38,129 nt of DNA, taken from the NCBI GenBank assembly GCA_022842465.1, contig JALHPN010000072.1:1-38129 (forward strand). The letters run 5' to 3'. The notes below the pieces were generated by a model, which saw only the letters and a program-made list of their open reading frames with translations, had not been told where the DNA came from and made no database searches. Source of the DNA: Polyangiaceae bacterium. GTDB taxonomy: Bacteria; Myxococcota_A; Polyangia; Polyangiales; Polyangiaceae. The translations under genes and the position numbers were made by a program. Positions 8,019 to 16,815 of this stretch are shown here, piece by piece; position 1 is the first letter of the stretch; each line of letters starts with the position of its first letter.

Positions 8019-9077
8019 TCACGCGATCGTCGCGGAGAGACGGAGCGCGAGCAGGGCGCGGCGCGAGGGGAGGGGGAGGACGAGAGGACGGGCAGGCCTC
8101 TCCGGAGGCACGGAGAGCGTCGTGAGCTCGCGGACCTTCGCCTCACGCGCGGCGAGGTCCTCGCCGACGGCCCAGCGGACCCACGCCGTGACGCGCGCTC
8201 GCGGAGCGAGACGGGACGCCTTCGCGATGGCGTTCGCCATCTCGAGCGCGGTGGAGAACCGCGCCGAGACGTCGCGCGAGAGCCCGCGGAGGACGACCTC
8301 GTCGAGGGAGATGGCGCGACCGAGGACGTCGCTCGGCTTCTGGACCGTCGCGCCGAGGACGCGCGACCACGTCTCGACGGGGCTCTTGCCCCCGAAGAGC
8401 CGCTTCGCGCAGAGCGCCTCCCAGAGGACGACGGCTGCCGACCACACGTCGGCGAGCCGCGTCACTCTCGCGCCGCCGATCGACTCGGGCGCGATGTACG
8501 GGACCTTCCCCTTCAGCTCGCCCTGGAGCGTCAGATCGGCGGACGTCCGGGCCTTCGCGATGCCGAAGTCGATGAGCCGCGCCCGCCCGTCCACGCCGAC
8601 GAGCACGTTCTGCGGGGACACGTCGCGATGGACCAGCTCGAGCGCGTTACCTTCCTCGTCCTTCGCGATGTGCGCGGCGTGGAGGCCGAGGAGCACGTCG
8701 TGCACGAGCGTGGCCGCGATCTCCACGGGGACGGTCGTCCCCCTCTTGATGCAGGCGCGGAGGAGCGCCGCGAGCGTGGCGCCGTGGACGTAAGGCATGA
8801 CGAGGACGATCTCGCGTCCGTGCGAGAACACGTCGGTCGTCGTGATGACGTTCGGGTGACGCACGAAGCGCGAGAGGCGCGCCTCCTCGTGGAGGGACTG
8901 CTGGAGGCTCTGGTCGACGCCCTTCGCCGAGCAGTCGGGGGCATGGAGCGTCTTCACCGCGACGAGCTTCCCTTCCTTCCGGGCGAGGCGGACGACGCCG
9001 GCGCCACCGCGACCGAGCTCGAGGAGGAGCTCGCAGTCACCGAGAGAGCGTGAAGGAGAGGAGGACCGGGGGGCCAT
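8019..9077 (-). CDS. Ser/Thr protein kinase, soluble (HRDVSPQN subfamily)
   Basis: The 352-residue protein is nearly all kinase domain. It has the Gly-rich loop GRGGAGVV (22-29), Lys42 in VAVK, the catalytic loop HRDVSPQN (150-157), DFG (170-172) and APE (196-198). The HRDxSPQN form is characteristic of a large myxobacterial kinase subfamily. The C-terminal ~70 residues carry the RFSTALEMANAI motif found at the end of such kinase domains and then a short basic tail, with no membrane segment. It closely resembles the membrane kinase at 16816-18303 but lacks its transmembrane and extracytoplasmic part. ATG 9077 is preferred over an upstream in-frame start at 9140 because the domain begins soon after it. 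Divergent from the lipoprotein gene at 9361. Confidence 0.9.
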   Translation of the reverse strand: MAPRSSSPSRSLGDCELLLELGRGGAGVVRLARKEGKLVAVKTLHAPDCSAKGVDQSLQQSLHEEARLSRFVRHPNVITTTDVFSHGREIVLVMPYVHGATLAALLRACIKRGTTVPVEIAATLVHDVLLGLHAAHIAKDEEGNALELVHRDVSPQNVLVGVDGRARLIDFGIAKARTSADLTLQGELKGKVPYIAPESIGGARVTRLADVWSAAVVLWEALCAKRLFGGKSPVETWSRVLGATVQKPSDVLGRAISLDEVVLRGLSRDVSARFSTALEMANAIAKASRLAPRARVTAWVRWAVGEDLAAREAKVRELTTLSVPPERPARPLVLPLPSRRALLALRLSATIA

Positions 9078-9360
9078 CGAGCCCGGGGCGATGCGAGCGT
9101 CGTGCCGCGTCACGCGCCCGCCCGGTCGCCGCCGCACCACCCCGCGATCCTCGGCGAAGAAGCGACGGGTCGGCAGCGCGCCGGTCGTGGACGCGCGACG
9201 CGAGCGACTCGAATTGGGATCGCGACCTTCTCATTCCACGGCGCCCCCTGCGGGGGGGCCGGATCCATACGAGATCGCAGACTGAGAGGAGCGAGGACCA
9301 CCCGGCCCGGATTCATGAAGGATTTCGAGGCACGCATCGCGGCACGGCCTTCGCACCTAC

Positions 9361-10683
9361 ATGGGCACCATGCTCCGGTGCCGGTCGCTCCTCGCGCTTC
9401 CCTTCCTCCTCCTCCCGCTCGCCGCCTGCGCGGCCGAGAGCGAAGACGCGGCCGGGGAGGCCGCGAGCGCCGCCACGCCGACGCCGAAGACGAACGTCTT
9501 CGAGCAGCTCGCGACCTGCGAGAACCTGCTCAAGCAGCGCGCCGCCTACCGCGACGCCGACCTCGAGGCGGGGATCATCCCTTGGAAGTGCGGGGACGTC
9601 GACAAGGTGACCATCTCGTCGTGCGAGAACGATCTCGACAAGCTCGCGCGAGCCGAGCAGTCACGGCGGTCCACGAGCAACGTCGACGTGAAGCGGCGCG
9701 AGAGCCTCTACGCGTGCGGGGACGGCTACGGTCAGGAGTACTGCGAGTACAACGCCGTCGCGAAGGGCGCCGTCGTGAACAGCGTCGCGGCGGGCCGGAG
9801 CCTCGGCGCGCGCGACGTGGTCCAGTGCGTCTTCACGAGCATCCACTCCGACGTGGGCGGCGGCTTCGTCGAAGGCGAGGCCTACGCGACGACGGTGGCC
9901 TCGGGCCTGAAAGACCAGCTCACGAACGCGGCGCGCGTCCCCGAGCATCGCGTCGGGGGGATGCGACAGGAGGTCAACTCCCGGGTCGCGGCCGACATGC
10001 TCGTCCAGGACTGTTCGGCGCTCGCCTCGGACGACGCGCGGGCGAAGGACGCCGAGCGCCAGACGCGGTGCTACCGCGCGTGGCTCGGTGCTCGGACGCA
10101 GGCAGCCAAGAACAAGCTCGAGAGGGCGTGCAAGGGCGTGGACCTCTCCGTCGACGCGAACTGGGCGAAGACGCGCCTCGACGAGTCCGGGGCGCTCGCG
10201 GACGCCGACGTGGACCTCGCGGCGTGCAGCATGATCCTCTTCGCCGCGAACGGCGGCGTGGCGTGGCGTAACTCCGACCCCACGATCTGCGCGCGCTCGT
10301 ACCGAGCGACGCGGGAGTGCAATGTCCCCTTCAAGCGGATCGGCGACGTCGCCCCGGACTTCAAGGGCTTCTCGATGCACGGCTGGGCGAACCAGAACAC
10401 GCTCCCGGGCCCGTGCGTGTACGGCAAGATCGACGGCGTGGAGTCGAAGAACCTCGTCATCTGCACGCCGCCGGCGGCCAAGGTGGCCGAGTACCGCACG
10501 GCCGTGCCGCCGAAGCCGCTGCAGATGCTCTGTCGCGACCTCTTCGGCGTCGGCGTCGCGATGAACGCGCCGATCGGCGCGCTCGCCGACGTCTCCGCCG
10601 CGAAGACCGACACGCCGTTCTGCAAGGCGCTCGTCTCGGGCGCGCAGAAGGCCCAGGCGCCTGCGCGTGAGGTGTCCCCGTGA
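9361..10683 (+). CDS. Putative Cys-rich lipoprotein, unknown function
   Basis: The 440-residue protein opens with a lipoprotein signal peptide (LLALPFLLLPLAAC, Cys23). The mature part is acidic and contains about fifteen widely spaced Cys residues, consistent with disulfides in the periplasm or on the cell surface. I recognise no domain. ATG 9361 and ATG 9370 are both possible; either leaves the signal peptide intact, and no strong ribosome site is visible for either. Its stop overlaps the start of the next lipoprotein gene (GTGA at 10680-10683), so the two are probably translated together and may act together. The 283-base divergent gap upstream contains a GC-rich hairpin around 9240-9262. 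Confidence 0.75.
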   Translation: MGTMLRCRSLLALPFLLLPLAACAAESEDAAGEAASAATPTPKTNVFEQLATCENLLKQRAAYRDADLEAGIIPWKCGDVDKVTISSCENDLDKLARAEQSRRSTSNVDVKRRESLYACGDGYGQEYCEYNAVAKGAVVNSVAAGRSLGARDVVQCVFTSIHSDVGGGFVEGEAYATTVASGLKDQLTNAARVPEHRVGGMRQEVNSRVAADMLVQDCSALASDDARAKDAERQTRCYRAWLGARTQAAKNKLERACKGVDLSVDANWAKTRLDESGALADADVDLAACSMILFAANGGVAWRNSDPTICARSYRATRECNVPFKRIGDVAPDFKGFSMHGWANQNTLPGPCVYGKIDGVESKNLVICTPPAAKVAEYRTAVPPKPLQMLCRDLFGVGVAMNAPIGALADVSAAKTDTPFCKALVSGAQKAQAPAREVSP

Positions 10684-12305
10684 AGCGGGCCCCGCTCGCT
10701 CGCGGCGCGCTGCTCGTCGCGGCGCTCGCGGCGGCGACGGCGTTCGCCTGCGGCGTCGCGCCCGAGGAGGACGTCGAGGACGGCGCGGGCGCGCAGCAGG
10801 TGTCCGAGGCCACGTTCTACGGTGACGACCGCGTCGGCGACGTGCTCCGCGGAAAGCCGGAGCTCGTTCCGGCCGACTTCCCCACGTTCGAGAAGCTCTT
10901 CGCGGTGGGCCGCGCGTGCGCGCGCGCGGACTCGAAGGAGATCTTCGTCGTGGAGGAGGAGCAGACGCGCCTCGCAGGCGTTCGCGAGCTCCACGAGGTC
11001 ACGACGACGAAGCTGATGCCCCGCGCCGTCGTCACGGGTTGCAACACGCGGGGGGCCGCCGACCCGTCCGGTCCCGAGCAGTCGTTCTCGCTCATGGCTG
11101 CGCTCATCAGCGATCCCGGGATGCACGCGGCCGCGCAGGGCGACACGATGCGCATGTGGCCGCTCGAGGTCATGGCGCTCGACCGCAAGACCGGCCTCTA
11201 CAACTTCTACCTGTTCGAGCCCGCCGTGACGCCCCAGGACCCGTTCGCGGAGCTGCCTGCCGGGACGAAGGGGCGTGTCACGCGCGTCTACCGCGCCGTC
11301 GAGAAGCGTCCGGGCCTCGCGGGGACGGGCGAGTGGAACGTGTTCCAGCGGCGCCTCGAGGCGGGCCGCGGCGTCACGGCCGAGGCACAGCCGATCGGCG
11401 GCGGGAATCGGTGCTTCAACTGCCACGTCGACGGGGCGCCGCTCTTGAACGAGGTCGCGGATCCCTGGCGAAACTGGGTGAGCTCCAAGCAGAGCATGCC
11501 GTCGAGCGCCATGGCCGGCGTCACGAAGTCGCTCGTCGACGAAGCCGTGCCGAACCCGACGACGGGGCGCGCCTCGCTCGCGAACGACCTCGAGCCGATC
11601 ATGCGCGCGGCCGTCTCCCGGTACGTCTCCGGCACCGGCCGGAACGGCTGGGCGCGGGCGACGCTCGCGGGCGATCTGCCGGGCGGGCTCACGAGGGCGC
11701 TCGAGTCCGTCTTCTGCCAGACGGAGGTGAACTACGCGTCGGCCGACGAGTCCTACCCGATCGAGATGTTCCTCGATCCGAGCGTCGCGAGCGCGGCGTC
11801 CCTCGTGCCCCCCTCGTCGTACGGCGACGACCGCGTCGCGTTCCAGGTCCCGGTCCGCGGCATGAGGGACAAGGCGACGGAGCGATGGCTCGTCGACAAC
11901 GGCTACCTGAGCGCGGCGACCGAGATGGCGATCCGCCTCGTCGACGACGAGCGGGACATCTTCTCCGCGACCCGGTGCGGCCTGCTCGCGAAGCTCGGCA
12001 GCGAGCTGCCCGCCACGGACCCTACGCAGGTCCACGATCGCATACGCGCGACCGTGCTCGCCGAGGCCGACGCGCTGCCCTTCGCCGCCACGCAGCCGAA
12101 GCGGCTGGCGTACCTGAAGGCGCTCCTCACGCCGGGCATCCGGCGCGACGTCGCGCTCCGCGAGTACCTCGCCGAGCTCGCCGCACGCTGGGCGGGTCTC
12201 GACCAGTCCGAGCGCGCCATCAAGGCGACCGAGCGCGAGCGCAAGAGGGACCTCCGCGCGATGTACCCGCGCGCTTCGAACCCGATGCCTCGCCTCGACC
12301 CCTGA
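10680..12305 (+). CDS. Putative lipoprotein with a single CxxCH heme-c motif
   Basis: The 541-residue protein starts at a GTG that overlaps the previous stop codon by four bases. Its N-terminus (LLVAALAAATAFAC, Cys24) looks like a lipoprotein signal peptide. In the middle is RCFNCHVDGAPL, with Cys245-Phe-Asn-Cys248-His249 matching CxxCH, the covalent heme attachment site of c-type cytochromes. The surrounding GxxxCxxCHxxGxPL pattern resembles cytochromes that sit in secreted myxobacterial proteins. The remainder has no domain I recognise. If heme is attached, the protein would be a cell-surface or periplasmic redox protein; if not, the motif could bind another metal. The partner gene at 9361 is also Cys-rich and extracytoplasmic. 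Confidence 0.75.
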   Translation: MKRAPLARGALLVAALAAATAFACGVAPEEDVEDGAGAQQVSEATFYGDDRVGDVLRGKPELVPADFPTFEKLFAVGRACARADSKEIFVVEEEQTRLAGVRELHEVTTTKLMPRAVVTGCNTRGAADPSGPEQSFSLMAALISDPGMHAAAQGDTMRMWPLEVMALDRKTGLYNFYLFEPAVTPQDPFAELPAGTKGRVTRVYRAVEKRPGLAGTGEWNVFQRRLEAGRGVTAEAQPIGGGNRCFNCHVDGAPLLNEVADPWRNWVSSKQSMPSSAMAGVTKSLVDEAVPNPTTGRASLANDLEPIMRAAVSRYVSGTGRNGWARATLAGDLPGGLTRALESVFCQTEVNYASADESYPIEMFLDPSVASAASLVPPSSYGDDRVAFQVPVRGMRDKATERWLVDNGYLSAATEMAIRLVDDERDIFSATRCGLLAKLGSELPATDPTQVHDRIRATVLAEADALPFAATQPKRLAYLKALLTPGIRRDVALREYLAELAARWAGLDQSERAIKATERERKRDLRAMYPRASNPMPRLDP

Positions 12306-12316
12306 CGCGGGGCGGA

Positions 12317-13111
12317 TCAGAACGAGACGACGACGCCGCTCGGCGCGAGGGCCGCGCCGGTCTTCCGCGGCACGGGCTTCGGCGAGGAGAGGAGGTAGAC
12401 GGCCACGGCCGAGACGGCCGCGCCGATCGCGACGCCGCCCGAGATCCGCGCGATCGTCAGAGACGGCCTCACGTCGTCGACCTCGGCGCTCGTGCAGTAC
12501 GGAGAGCACGTCGCCCGGAGATCCGAGACCTCGCCCATCCCCTTCGCCCAGAAGACACCGAACCCCACGCCGCCGGCCAGGGCGACGCCGCCGAGGATCC
12601 AGGAGAGGACCGGCACCCGCTTCTCGTACCGCGTGAGCTCGTCGGGCGCGCGGAGGATGACGGGGACGATGCGATCGCGCTCGCCCTCCTGGAGGATGAA
12701 GCTCTCCTCCGCCGAGCGGCCTCCGACCTCGGCGCGGAGGGTGTGCGGGCCGGGATCCAGCGCGAGGCTCCGCCCGACCCGCTCCGCGGGGACGACCTGG
12801 CCGTCGAGCACGAGCTTCGCGAGCGGGAGGTCGCGTCCGGCGCCGTCCCGCGCGGTGACGATCGCGGTCGGGATCCGCGCGTCGACCTCCTCGAGCCACC
12901 GCACGCACTCGCGCCGGACGACGACGGGACACGCGTCCGCGCCGCAGGTCGCGAGCTCGACCCGGCTCGCGCGGAGCTTGCCCTCGTCGCGGAGAAGCTG
13001 CCCCTTGTCCGCCGAGGCGATGCACCGCTCCGCGGCCGTGCCCTGGGCCGCAGCGTCGCTCGCGAGGGCGACCACGGCGGAGGCCAGGGCGGCGGCGAAG
13101 GCTCGCGTCAC
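12317..13111 (-). CDS. Secreted/membrane protein with PEGA-like domain and two C-terminal membrane helices
   Basis: The 264-residue protein starts at GTG 13111, which overlaps the stop of the upstream lipoprotein gene (GTGA). GTG 13117 is an alternative. A signal peptide (MTRAFAAALASAVVALASDA) is followed by a Cys-containing helical region of the type seen in myxobacterial PEGA proteins (CIASADKGQLLRDEGKLRAS). A beta-rich PEGA-like segment follows (VLDGQVVPAERVG, LDPGPHTLRAEVGG). Two hydrophobic stretches near the C-terminus (VLSWILGGVALAGGVGFGVF and ISGGVAIGAAVSAVAVYLL) look like membrane helices. Proteins of this shape commonly accompany Ser/Thr kinases in myxobacteria; their biochemical role is not established. 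It is the last gene of the minus-strand run from 18303. Confidence 0.75.
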   Translation of the reverse strand: MTRAFAAALASAVVALASDAAAQGTAAERCIASADKGQLLRDEGKLRASRVELATCGADACPVVVRRECVRWLEEVDARIPTAIVTARDGAGRDLPLAKLVLDGQVVPAERVGRSLALDPGPHTLRAEVGGRSAEESFILQEGERDRIVPVILRAPDELTRYEKRVPVLSWILGGVALAGGVGFGVFWAKGMGEVSDLRATCSPYCTSAEVDDVRPSLTIARISGGVAIGAAVSAVAVYLLSSPKPVPRKTGAALAPSGVVVSF

Positions 13112-14331
13112 GGGCACACCATGAGCCCTGCGCTCCGTGGCGCATCACAGCCTGCGAAGCGAGGCGGATCATCCACGACCGCGCCCATGCGCGCGGGGAC
13201 GAACGTGGCCTTGCCGGCGCCGGAGAGCGCTTCGCACGCGGCGCTCCCCCCGCTGGGCGCCCGCGCGATGTCGGCCGAACGACAGACGGAGTCGCGCACG
13301 GTCGCGTAGCTCGTCGTCGTGCAGAACGCGGTGCTCTGGACCGTGATGGCGCCGAGCGCTTCGAGCGCGTCCTCCGTCGGTACGCGCCCGGCGATCACGC
13401 CCTCGTCGACGCGCCAGAGTCGCTCCTCCGCCGGCGTCGGCGGGCGAGCTGGATCGCGTGGGGCGAGATCGGTGCCGAGCGGGACGAGCTTCATCGTGAG
13501 CACGGCGACCGTGATCGGAAAGCTCAGATCCTCGCCGAAGGGTAGCCGCAAGGGGGCCTGCCCGAAGCGCGCGACGAGCTGGAAGTCCTTCACGTAGCCC
13601 TTCGTGCTGACGACCGGCAGCACGCGGCCGCCCGGCTCGGTGACGCTGGCTCGCGAGATCGTCCACGTGTCGTTGCCGCACCCGCCCGGCCGCCAAGGGC
13701 CGCCGTCGAAATCCGCCGTCGACGTCGGGCAGCCCTGCTCCCGGATCCCGAGCGCATAGATCGCGCCGACCCCGACGTCGTCGTCGTTCGCGCGCCCGTT
13801 GTACGCGCTGATCTGGACGAGGAGCGTGCGCCGGCCCTCCGCGATGGAAAAGTTCATGCGGTTCGTGATCGGCGACTCGGTCGGGACGCGGTCCCGCTCG
13901 AGCAGCCCGATCGCGTTGTCGGCGCCGCCGTCGAGATCGCAGTCGGGCTCGGGCGTCTCGGGCCGGACGCAGCTCGACGCGCCCCCCCGCGCGGTCCCGA
14001 CGCGCGTGTCACACGTGCAGACCGCGTCGAGATCGAGCCCGGGGGCGCTCGCGGGATCGAGGTCGAGCGTGGAGAGCGCGAGCTCGAACGGCGGGAGCGA
14101 GCCCGCGTCCTCCACGTCCGTCGGGGGATCGGGAGGCGCGAGGCGCGCGCAAGGATCAGGCACGAACGTGTCGGGCCCCGCGTCAGGTAGGGCTTCGGGG
14201 CGCGCTCCGCCGGCGCTCAGCGAGTCGAGGTCCACACACGCCGCGACGCTCGCGACGGAGACGAGGCACGCGCTCGCGACGAACACGCTCACGCGTAGGC
14301 CCAGCCCCAGGACCGTCGTACGTGTGCGCAT
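13108..14331 (-). CDS. Putative lipoprotein, Asp/Pro-rich, unknown function
   Basis: The 407-residue protein has a signal peptide with Cys at the end of SVASVAAC (Cys32) and is probably a lipoprotein. The next ~120 residues are rich in Asp, Pro and Ser and contain several Cys (for example VCTCDTRVG), typical of exported, disulfide-stabilised myxobacterial proteins. The C-terminal half is likely beta-rich; no family recognised. ATG 14331 is the clear start. The stop overlaps the start of the PEGA-like gene by four bases, and the FHA-sigma54 regulator ends 12 bases upstream. It therefore probably belongs to the same transcript and could be an extracytoplasmic output or sensor of the kinase/FHA module. 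Confidence 0.75.
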   Translation of the reverse strand: MRTRTTVLGLGLRVSVFVASACLVSVASVAACVDLDSLSAGGARPEALPDAGPDTFVPDPCARLAPPDPPTDVEDAGSLPPFELALSTLDLDPASAPGLDLDAVCTCDTRVGTARGGASSCVRPETPEPDCDLDGGADNAIGLLERDRVPTESPITNRMNFSIAEGRRTLLVQISAYNGRANDDDVGVGAIYALGIREQGCPTSTADFDGGPWRPGGCGNDTWTISRASVTEPGGRVLPVVSTKGYVKDFQLVARFGQAPLRLPFGEDLSFPITVAVLTMKLVPLGTDLAPRDPARPPTPAEERLWRVDEGVIAGRVPTEDALEALGAITVQSTAFCTTTSYATVRDSVCRSADIARAPSGGSAACEALSGAGKATFVPARMGAVVDDPPRFAGCDAPRSAGLMVCP

Positions 14332-14343
14332 GCGACGCTCGCT

Positions 14344-15708
14344 TCAGCGCGGGCCGGTTCGCGGCCGCGGGATGTCGAGGTCGATCATCCAGGTCTGGAG
14401 CGTACGGCGGGAGATCCCGAGGATCTCGGCGGCGCGCGTCTGGTTCCACACCGTCTTCTCGAGCGCGTCGAGGACCTTCTGACGGCGATCCGCGCGCTCG
14501 GGGGAGAGCTCCCGGCTCGGCCCGGGGATGCCGCCGCCCTGCGCGACGGGCGCGCCCGTCCCGGTCGACTGCGGGACCCTCGCCGGCGTGCCCATGGGGT
14601 CGAGACGGAGGTCGGCGAGGCCGATCTCGCCCGTCTTGGAGAAGAGCACCGTACGCTGCATGACGTTCCGCAGCTCTCGGACGTTGCCCGACCAGCCGTG
14701 CGCGCAGAGCCGCTCGGTCGCTTCCGGGGAGAGCACCGGCGCGGGCCGGCCCTCCGCCGACGCGAAGGCCGCGACGAACGACTCGGCGAGAGGGACGATC
14801 TCCTCGACGCGCTCGCGCAGCGGCGGGATGCGGATCGACACGCCGTCGAGACGGAAGAAGAGGTCCTCGCGGAAGCGCCCCTCCGCGACGAGGACACGGA
14901 GGTCCCGGTGCGTCGCGGCGATGAAGCGCACGTCGACGGGACGAGGCTTGAGCGCGCCGACGCGCGTGACCTCGCCGCTCTCGAGGACGCGGAGGAGCTT
15001 CGCCTGCGTCGCGAGCGCGAGCTCGCCGATCTCGTCCAAGAAGAGCGAGCCGCCCGACGCCGCCTCGAGGAGACCGGGCTTCGCCTGCGTCGCGCCGGTG
15101 AAGGCACCCCGTTCGTAGCCGAAGAGCTCGGCCTCGAGGAGCGACTCGACGAACGCCGCGCAGTTCACGCGGACGAGGGGACCGGCCGCCCGGCTCGAGA
15201 GCTCGTGGACGCGGCGAGCGAGGACCTCCTTGCCGACGCCCGTCTCGCCGAGGAGCAGGACGCTGAGCCGGCTGCCCGCGGCGACGCGCACGGTCTCGAG
15301 GACCTCGCGCATCGCGGGGGAGGCGACCACCATCGTCGAGGCGCCCTGCGCGACCTGCTGCTCGCTGGGCTCACGGACGGTGAAGAAGACGGTGCCGAGC
15401 TCCAGGACGAGGCCGGGTACGAGCGCGATCCGGTCGCCGGGTACGAGCTTCCGCCCCCCGACGACGGTCCCGTTGGCGCTCCCGAGGTCCTCGACGCGGA
15501 TGCTGTCGGCGCACTCGAGTGAGGCGTGCCGCCGCGAGATCGACGGGTGATCGACCACCACGTCCGCCTCGCTGCTGCGGCCGATCACCACCGTTCCGTT
15601 CTGTGGGAGGTCGAACATCATCAAGTTGCCGTCGACGTTCGCGACGAGTCGGCGGCCGCTCGAGCTCACTACCGAGACGAGCTCGGTCTTCTGGTCTCCG
15701 GTGGACAC
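14344..15708 (-). CDS. FHA-domain sigma-54-dependent transcriptional activator
   Basis: The 454-residue protein has three parts. The N-terminal FHA domain (about 20-112) shows IGR (42-44), SRRH (58-61) and SANG (77-80), the residues that recognise phospho-threonine peptides. The central AAA+ domain (about 128-360) has Walker A GETGVGKE (154-161), an intact GAFTGA sigma-54 contact loop (201-206), Walker B SLFLDEIGE (221-229) and the R-finger region. A Fis-type helix-turn-helix closes the protein (about 410-447: RAAEILGISRRTLQTW). It should drive ATP-dependent open-complex formation at sigma-54 promoters after binding a phosphorylated partner. Start is a GTG at 15708. The two kinases directly upstream on the same strand are the obvious candidates for supplying phospho-Thr. 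Confidence 0.93.
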   Translation of the reverse strand: MSTGDQKTELVSVVSSSGRRLVANVDGNLMMFDLPQNGTVVIGRSSEADVVVDHPSISRRHASLECADSIRVEDLGSANGTVVGGRKLVPGDRIALVPGLVLELGTVFFTVREPSEQQVAQGASTMVVASPAMREVLETVRVAAGSRLSVLLLGETGVGKEVLARRVHELSSRAAGPLVRVNCAAFVESLLEAELFGYERGAFTGATQAKPGLLEAASGGSLFLDEIGELALATQAKLLRVLESGEVTRVGALKPRPVDVRFIAATHRDLRVLVAEGRFREDLFFRLDGVSIRIPPLRERVEEIVPLAESFVAAFASAEGRPAPVLSPEATERLCAHGWSGNVRELRNVMQRTVLFSKTGEIGLADLRLDPMGTPARVPQSTGTGAPVAQGGGIPGPSRELSPERADRRQKVLDALEKTVWNQTRAAEILGISRRTLQTWMIDLDIPRPRTGPR

Positions 15709-15752
15709 CCGTGCAGGGTATCACGAGAAACGATGGCGTTCGGGCCTTCCTG

Positions 15753-16781
15753 TCACCGGTTTCGGCCCCCCGAACCGTCGTCCTCGAACGACGGCGGCGG
15801 GTTCTGGATCGTCGCGAGGTCCCAGTCGTTGCCCTGGGCGCCCGCCGGCGCCGAAGGCGGTCGGCCCTGCGTGGTCGTCGTCGCGCCCGAGACGATCCGC
15901 GTCTCCCCCGTCCCCGTCAGCGCACTCGGCCCGACGGGGGCGCGAAGCTGCGCGAGGAAGTCGGCCGCGCGTCCCGGGCGGCGTTCGCGCTCGGTCGCGA
16001 GGGCGCCGTCGATCACCCGGGCGAGCGGCGCGGGGACGTGGGGCGCGACCGTCAGGAGCGAGGGCGCCTTCTGGTACGCGATCGAGTTGAGCCGGCCGGG
16101 CATCGCGTAGCCCTCGAACGGACGAACCCCCGCGAGCATCTCGTAGAGGACGACGGCGGCGGAGTACACGTCGGTGCGCGCGTCGAAGTCACGGACGCCG
16201 CGCAGCTGCTCCGGCGACATGTACTCGGCGGTGCCGATCACGAAACCCGTCCGCGTGAGCGGGACGCTGTCGATGGACGCGCTCTGACCGGCAAGCAGAC
16301 CGGCGACCTGCGCCGAGCCGAAATCCAGGAGCTTCACGACGAAGCTGTCCTCTCCGGTCTGCGCGAGGAAGATGTTGCTCGGCTTCACGTCGCGGTGCAC
16401 GATCGCGAGCCCGTGCGCCGCGTCGAGGCCGGCGAGCACCTGGACGATGACCTCCATCGCGAGGGAGATCGGGAGGACCCGACCGCGGAGGAATCGCGCG
16501 GCGAGGGTCTCGCCGACGAGGAGCTCCATGACGAGGAACGGCGTGCCGTCGGCGAGCACGCCGACGTCCGTCACGGCGCAGACGTTCGGGTGGTTGATCG
16601 AACCCGTGACGCGCGCCTCGCGCTCCAGGCGGTGGCGAGCCTCTTCGGTCGCGCCGTCGAGGAGCTTGATCGCGACCGGACGACCGAGCTTGATGTCCTC
16701 TCCCTGGTAAAGGCGTGCGAAGCCGCCCGAAGCGAGGGGGGCGCGGATCGCATAACGCTGCGCGAGGAGCGCGCCGGACAT
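15753..16781 (-). CDS. Ser/Thr protein kinase, soluble
   Basis: The 342-residue protein begins directly with the kinase domain (about 8-270): Gly-rich loop LASGGFARLY (16-25), Lys39 in VAIK, catalytic loop HRDVKPSN (129-136), DFG (153-155, as DFGSAQ) and SPE (189-191). All catalytic residues are present, so it should be active. The C-terminal ~70 residues are low-complexity with Thr/Ser-rich stretches (ETRIVSGATTTTQGR) that could serve as autophosphorylation or FHA-docking sites. No membrane segment. The gene lies 34 bases after the membrane kinase and 44 bases before the FHA-sigma54 activator, all on the minus strand, suggesting one operon. Confidence 0.92.
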   Translation of the reverse strand: MSGALLAQRYAIRAPLASGGFARLYQGEDIKLGRPVAIKLLDGATEEARHRLEREARVTGSINHPNVCAVTDVGVLADGTPFLVMELLVGETLAARFLRGRVLPISLAMEVIVQVLAGLDAAHGLAIVHRDVKPSNIFLAQTGEDSFVVKLLDFGSAQVAGLLAGQSASIDSVPLTRTGFVIGTAEYMSPEQLRGVRDFDARTDVYSAAVVLYEMLAGVRPFEGYAMPGRLNSIAYQKAPSLLTVAPHVPAPLARVIDGALATERERRPGRAADFLAQLRAPVGPSALTGTGETRIVSGATTTTQGRPPSAPAGAQGNDWDLATIQNPPPSFEDDGSGGRNR

Positions 16782-16815
16782 CTCGTTCGAATGCTACCGG
16801 CTCCCGCCGCCGCGG

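Noticed and set aside
9340..9355. Sigma-54-like sequence CGGCACG-N4-TCGCA before the lipoprotein gene
   Set aside because: Two mismatches, and the predicted transcript would start after ATG 9361 and just before ATG 9370; probably a chance match in GC-rich DNA.
10071..13172. A ~1000-codon minus-strand open frame across the lipoprotein pair
   Set aside because: Arg/Asp/His-rich translation without motifs; the plus-strand genes have signal peptides, a heme motif and coupling.
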